Below, piece by piece: positions 5,477 to 7,839 of a stretch of 7,839 bases of DNA. The translations under genes were made by a program, and so were the position numbers. Origin of the DNA: CAZRDB01 sp964598695 (GTDB lineage Bacteria; Armatimonadota; Zipacnadia; UBA1398); the NCBI GenBank assembly GCA_964598695.1, contig CAZRDB010000217.1, positions 1 through 7,839 on the forward strand, read 5' to 3'. Every line of letters begins with the position of its first letter. Position 1 is the first letter of the stretch. Under the pieces are notes generated by a model. The model worked only from the letters and a program-made list of their open reading frames with translations. It was not told the origin of the DNA and searched no databases.

Positions 5477-6406
5477 ATGAACTTGCGCAAGCCCCATGCC
5501 GACATCTTCGTCCCCGACGGCACACCGATCGACGAGGCGCTCAGCCGCGTCACACGCGTCGCCATCGCCGCCCACCAGGACGACATTGAGATCATGGCCT
5601 ACCACGGCGTGCTGGAGGCCTTCGCGACTCCGGGCGAGTGGTTCCTGGCCGTCGTCGTCACCGACGGCGCCGGCAGCCCGCGCGAGGACCACTACGCCGA
5701 CTACACCGATGCGCAGATGAAGCAGGTGCGTCTGCTCGAGCAGCGCAAGGCTGCGTACGTCGGCGAGTACGGCGCCTGCCTCCAGCTCGGCTACAGCAGC
5801 TCCGAGGTCAAGAACGGCGAGAACACCGAGGTCATCGACGACCTCCGGGACATCCTGCTCGCCGCGCGGCCCGAGGTGGTCTACACCCACAACCTGGCCG
5901 ACAAGCACGACACCCACGTCTCGACCGCGCTCCGGGCGATCAGCGCGCTGCAGCTTCTCGCCGGCGAGTACCGCCCCGAGGCCTTCTACGGCTGCGAGGT
6001 CTGGCGCGACCTCGACTGGATGTGCGACCCCGACAAGGTCGCCCTCGACGTCGCGGCCCACGAAGCCTTCGCGGCCTCGCTGCTCGGCGTGTTCGACTCA
6101 CAGATCGCCGGCGGCAAGCGGTACGACCTCGCGACCATGGGCCGTCGCCGTGCCCACGCCACGTACCACGCCTCCCACGGGGTCGACACGACGACCGGGC
6201 TCACGTTCGCGATGGACCTGTTGCCCCTGCTCGACGCCGGCGGCCCCTCGCCCGACGACCACGCGCGGGCCCACATCCTGCGGTTCCTCGACGAGGTGAG
6301 CGGGCGGGTGCGCAAGTTCGAGACCTCGGCCACGCTGCTGGCCGAGGCCGGCCAGGCGCGCAAGCCGTGGCGCCGGCCCCTGGTGCGGACCAAGCACCGC
6401 GGGTAG
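5477..6406 (+). CDS. PIG-L family deacetylase (N-acetylglucosaminyl deacetylase-like)
   Basis: 309 residues. ATG 5477 has GAGGTGA (5463-5469) seven bases upstream. GTG 5471 is in frame but too close to it. The zinc-hydrolase fold of MshB/BshB/PIG-L enzymes, which remove acetyl from GlcNAc groups of small molecules, is visible: strand plus motif VAIAAHQDDIE (28-38, H33 and D36 as ligands, D35 the likely general base), LAVVVTDGAGSPR (57-69), and the third ligand in THNLADKHDTHVSTALRAI (137-155, H147). The canonical motif is AHPDD[E]: here P is Q and the E is shifted by one. No signal peptide, so it is probably cytoplasmic. Length is within the family's usual 220-320, with a C-terminal helical extension (from about 240) ending in a basic RKPWRRPLVRTKHRG tail. 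It is 40 bp downstream of the ROK gene, so co-transcription is likely. Substrate unknown. Confidence 0.8.
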   Translation: MNLRKPHADIFVPDGTPIDEALSRVTRVAIAAHQDDIEIMAYHGVLEAFATPGEWFLAVVVTDGAGSPREDHYADYTDAQMKQVRLLEQRKAAYVGEYGACLQLGYSSSEVKNGENTEVIDDLRDILLAARPEVVYTHNLADKHDTHVSTALRAISALQLLAGEYRPEAFYGCEVWRDLDWMCDPDKVALDVAAHEAFAASLLGVFDSQIAGGKRYDLATMGRRRAHATYHASHGVDTTTGLTFAMDLLPLLDAGGPSPDDHARAHILRFLDEVSGRVRKFETSATLLAEAGQARKPWRRPLVRTKHRG

Positions 6407-6480
6407 ACTGCTCGCGAACGAACGGAACCCCGGCCCATGCCGGGGAGTCCTTGAAAGAGGGACGGCGCACGACGATCGCC
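6404..6480 (+). ncRNA. Structured leader candidate before the lipoprotein gene
   Basis: Consecutive stem-loops: CCCCGGC (6428-6434) with GCCGGGG (6439-6445), loop CCAT; then GTCCTT (6447-6452) with AGGGAC (6458-6463), one U-G pair, loop GAAAG; then GGCG (6464-6467) with CGCC (6477-6480). They start about 18 bases after TAGACT (6404-6409), a possible -10 that overlaps the PIG-L stop codon, and end about 70 bases before the lipoprotein ATG. The first stem could instead be the terminator of the ROK/PIG-L transcript, though it lacks a T-run. No known riboswitch class is recognised. The 146-base spacer contains no convincing gene. Confidence 0.35.
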
Positions 6481-6552
6481 CGTACCGCGCGTCTCGAGCA
6501 GGGGGCGAGCCCGAGACGGACGCGGGGGGCACGGGAGAGGGAGTCGACGCAG

Positions 6553-7167
6553 ATGCGTAGAGCAGCGTGGTTGTCACTGGCAGCGCTCACGGTTCTCGGC
6601 CTGCTCAGCCTCGGATGCACGGCGGTCACGAAGGGCTCGATCAGCGGCCTGATCTACGAGGCCGGCAGCGTCCCGCACGTCCCGGTCCAGGGCGCGCTGG
6701 TCACCGCGAGCCAGAACGGCGGCGAGGTGGCCTCGATGACCACCCTGACCGACGGCGCCTACCGGCTCTCCGACCTGAGCCCGGGCACCTACACCGTCAC
6801 GATCCAGAAGACCGGCTTCACGGCCAAGGAGATCAGCGTCCGGGTCGACTACGGCGACAACATCGCCGGGAGCGTCAAGCGTGACATCCCGCTCTCCAAG
6901 GTCCGCGGGACCGTCAGCGGCCAGGTCAAGGGCCAGATCACCGGCGGCTCGACGATCGAGCTGGACGGCGCGACCGTCACGCTCTCCGGCGCCGCGAGCG
7001 CCGTCGCCCAGACCGACAGCAACGGCGAGTACGCCTTTGCCGACCTCGATGACGGCACCTACCAGGTGACCGTCTCGATGGCCGGCTTCCAGACCTCGGC
7101 CCCGCGCCAGGTCATCATCCTGAACGGCGCCAGCCAGACCAGCGTCGACTTCACGCTCGTCCAGTAG
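6553..7167 (+). CDS. Lipoprotein with two carboxypeptidase-regulatory-like domains
   Basis: 204 residues. ATG 6553 has GGGAG (6539-6543) nine bases upstream. The N-terminus MRRAAWLSLAALTVLGLLSLGC is a lipoprotein signal peptide. C22 would be lipidated, with the lipobox -3 to +1 reading SLGC, a little off-consensus but allowed. Two similar beta-sandwich repeats follow: 29-115 (SGLIYEAGSV, VQGALVTAS, TLTDGAYRLSDLSPGTYTVTIQKTGF, ending in a strand to DIPL) and 118-204 (GTVSGQVKGQI, LDGATVTLSG, TDSNGEYAFADLDDGTYQVTVSMAGF, ending VDFTLVQ). The T-D-x-x-G-x-Y-x-x-x-x-L-xx-GTY-xVT motif is typical of CarboxypepD_reg-like folds. The protein is surface or periplasmic with no catalytic residues, plausibly binding or adhesive. 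It may be separately transcribed from the PIG-L gene. Confidence 0.8.
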   Translation: MRRAAWLSLAALTVLGLLSLGCTAVTKGSISGLIYEAGSVPHVPVQGALVTASQNGGEVASMTTLTDGAYRLSDLSPGTYTVTIQKTGFTAKEISVRVDYGDNIAGSVKRDIPLSKVRGTVSGQVKGQITGGSTIELDGATVTLSGAASAVAQTDSNGEYAFADLDDGTYQVTVSMAGFQTSAPRQVIILNGASQTSVDFTLVQ

Positions 7168-7172
7168 GCGCG

Positions 7173-7188
7173 CGGGGCAGGATGCCCG
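7173..7188 (+). terminator. Weak hairpin after the lipoprotein gene
   Basis: CGGG (7173-7176) and CCCG (7185-7188) pair, with a C-G pair inside a one-base bulge and loop AGGAT. It lies 5 bases after the lipoprotein stop and is followed by TTCG. Too weak to call firmly. Confidence 0.25.
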
Positions 7189-7218
7189 TTCGACAACCCG
7201 AATCGGGCGGCGTAGGGT
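7189..7218 (+). promoter_or_regulatory. Possible promoter of the mannitol-1-phosphate dehydrogenase-like gene
   Basis: TTCGAC (7189-7194) and TAGGGT (7213-7218) have 18-bp spacing and lie 45 bases before the GTG start. Between them is the dyad CCCGA-A-TCGGG (7197-7207), placed where a repressor could block polymerase. The match to a sigma-70 promoter is moderate. Confidence 0.3.
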
Positions 7219-7262
7219 AGTCTCACCAACGCCGCCCGCTCTCTTGTACGGAGGGATCGACC

Positions 7263-7757
7263 GTGCTTCTCGTGCAGTTCGGCGCCGGCAACATCGGCCG
7301 CAGCTTCATCGGGCAGCTCTTCGCCCGCGCGGGCTACGAGGTCTGCTTCGTCGATGTCGATCCGGCGATCCTCGAGGCGCTGAACGCGCGCGGGGAGTAC
7401 ACCGTCGAGATCCGCGACGCCCGGACCGAGCGGATCTCCGTGAGCGGCGTCCGCGGGGTCGATGGCCGCGACCGAGAGCGGGTCGCCGAGGCGCTCGTCC
7501 AGGCCGACATCGCCGGCACCGCTGTCGGCCCGAACGCGCTCCGCCACCTCTGCCCGGCGCTCGCCGAGGGACTCGTCCGGCGCCACGCCGCGGGCCGGCC
7601 GCCGCTCGATGTCATCCTCTGTGAGAACCTCCGCAACGCCGCCGAGCACGTCCGCTCCGAGCTGCTTCCCCTCCTGCCGGAGGGCTTCCCGCTCGACGAG
7701 GCCCTCGGGCTCGTCGAGACCAGCATCGGCAAGATGGTCCCCCTGATGACGCCCTAG
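7263..7757 (+). CDS. mtlD: Mannitol-1-phosphate 5-dehydrogenase-like protein, truncated
   Basis: GTG 7263 follows GGAGGG (7250-7255) by 7 bases. The 164 visible residues match the N-terminal Rossmann half of MtlD (PF01232 type): MLLVQFGAGNIGRSFIG (1-17, NAD loop G7-x-G9-x-x-G12), acidic FVDVD (29-33) at the end of the second strand, ALNARGEYTV (39-48), TAVGPNAL (86-93), DVILCENL (116-123) and ETSIGKMVPLM (152-162). MtlD oxidises mannitol 1-phosphate to fructose 6-phosphate with NAD. The family is about 380 residues, so only about 43% is present, and the C-terminal domain with the catalytic lysine is missing. The frame matches family sequence until about residue 162, then meets TAG in ...MTP*, immediately before a run of 11 C. 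An assembly error, not a true nonsense mutation, is most likely. A paralogous polyol or uronate reductase cannot be fully excluded. Confidence 0.8.
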   Translation: MLLVQFGAGNIGRSFIGQLFARAGYEVCFVDVDPAILEALNARGEYTVEIRDARTERISVSGVRGVDGRDRERVAEALVQADIAGTAVGPNALRHLCPALAEGLVRRHAAGRPPLDVILCENLRNAAEHVRSELLPLLPEGFPLDEALGLVETSIGKMVPLMTP

Positions 7758-7839
7758 ACCCCCCCCCCCACCCGTTTCATCTTATTCCCAGGGCCACACA
7801 CCCCTTTAAATTTTAGCCCCCGCCACACCATGGTGGGGC
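7755..7839. other. Probable low-quality or chimeric contig end
   Basis: Composition changes abruptly from GC-rich coding text to AT-richer text: 11 C in a row (7759-7769), then TTTCATCTTATTCC-type and TTTAAATTTTA tracts, unlike anything else in the window. The last bases include the perfect 10-bp palindrome CACCATGGTG (7826-7835) inside GCCCC (7816-7820) / GGGGC (7835-7839) arms. No ORF or known element is seen. It looks like a bad read end or an artefactual join. Confidence 0.7.

Noticed and set aside
3166..5595. 809-codon open frame on the minus strand
   Set aside because: It lies opposite the ROK, sialidase and PIG-L genes. The absence of stops follows from high GC at third codon positions, and no domain is recognisable.
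6437..6454. Five-codon leader peptide (ATG to TGA) in the lipoprotein spacer
   Set aside because: No ribosome-binding site at usable distance, and the start codon is inside a strong stem-loop.
6428..6480. Resemblance of GAAAGAGGGACGGCGC to part of the c-di-GMP-I riboswitch core
   Set aside because: Other conserved parts of that class (receptor and junction sequence) are absent, so this is judged chance.
7826..7835. Palindrome CACCATGGTG as a recombination or attachment site
   Set aside because: It lies in the suspect contig end, so its context is unreliable.

Overview
This is a high-GC, gene-dense bacterial window, with a strong G/C bias at third codon positions, several GTG or TTG starts and purine-rich Shine-Dalgarno sites. 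A cleavable signal peptide and a lipobox lipoprotein show that it is bacterial. The mix of a five-Asp-box sialidase-like protein, a large zinc-less ROK protein, a PIG-L deacetylase and a carboxypeptidase-regulatory-like lipoprotein suggests an environmental heterotroph that scavenges glycans. Armatimonadota- or Planctomycetota-like lineages would fit, but no marker gene is present and I cannot place it.

Layout, left to right. (1) The 3' part of a membrane protein with two N-terminal helices and a soluble domain (+). (2) A 185-base gap between convergent genes, holding a strong 9-bp hairpin and 2.7 copies of a 31-bp tandem repeat, each copy with its own GTGGGC/GCCCAC stem. (3) A transaldolase-family gene (-). 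It is divergent from (4) a secreted sialidase/BNR-repeat protein (+). That gene is convergent, 25 bp apart, with (5) a short conserved protein of unknown function (-). (6) A 259-base divergent spacer with an operator-like dyad. (7) A ROK-family kinase-like gene and, 40 bp downstream, a PIG-L deacetylase (+), a likely two-gene operon. (8) A 146-base spacer with consecutive predicted stem-loops, then a lipoprotein with two beta-sandwich repeats (+). (9) The N-terminal 43% of a mannitol-1-phosphate 5-dehydrogenase-like gene (+). This gene stops abruptly where the sequence changes character into a run of 11 C and AT-richer text, which looks like a bad contig end and not biology.

A working idea, inferred only from gene families and proximity, is sugar and amino-sugar scavenging. 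The secreted sialidase-like protein would release glycan ends, the PIG-L enzyme would deacetylate an N-acetylated amino sugar, the ROK protein would phosphorylate or sense a sugar, and the transaldolase and polyol-phosphate dehydrogenase would feed central carbon metabolism. The most interesting items are the ROK/PIG-L pair with its atypical ROK protein, the hairpin tandem repeat, the structured leader before the lipoprotein, and the conserved unknown gene. I found no CRISPR array, tRNA, rRNA, insertion sequence, toxin-antitoxin or defence system.
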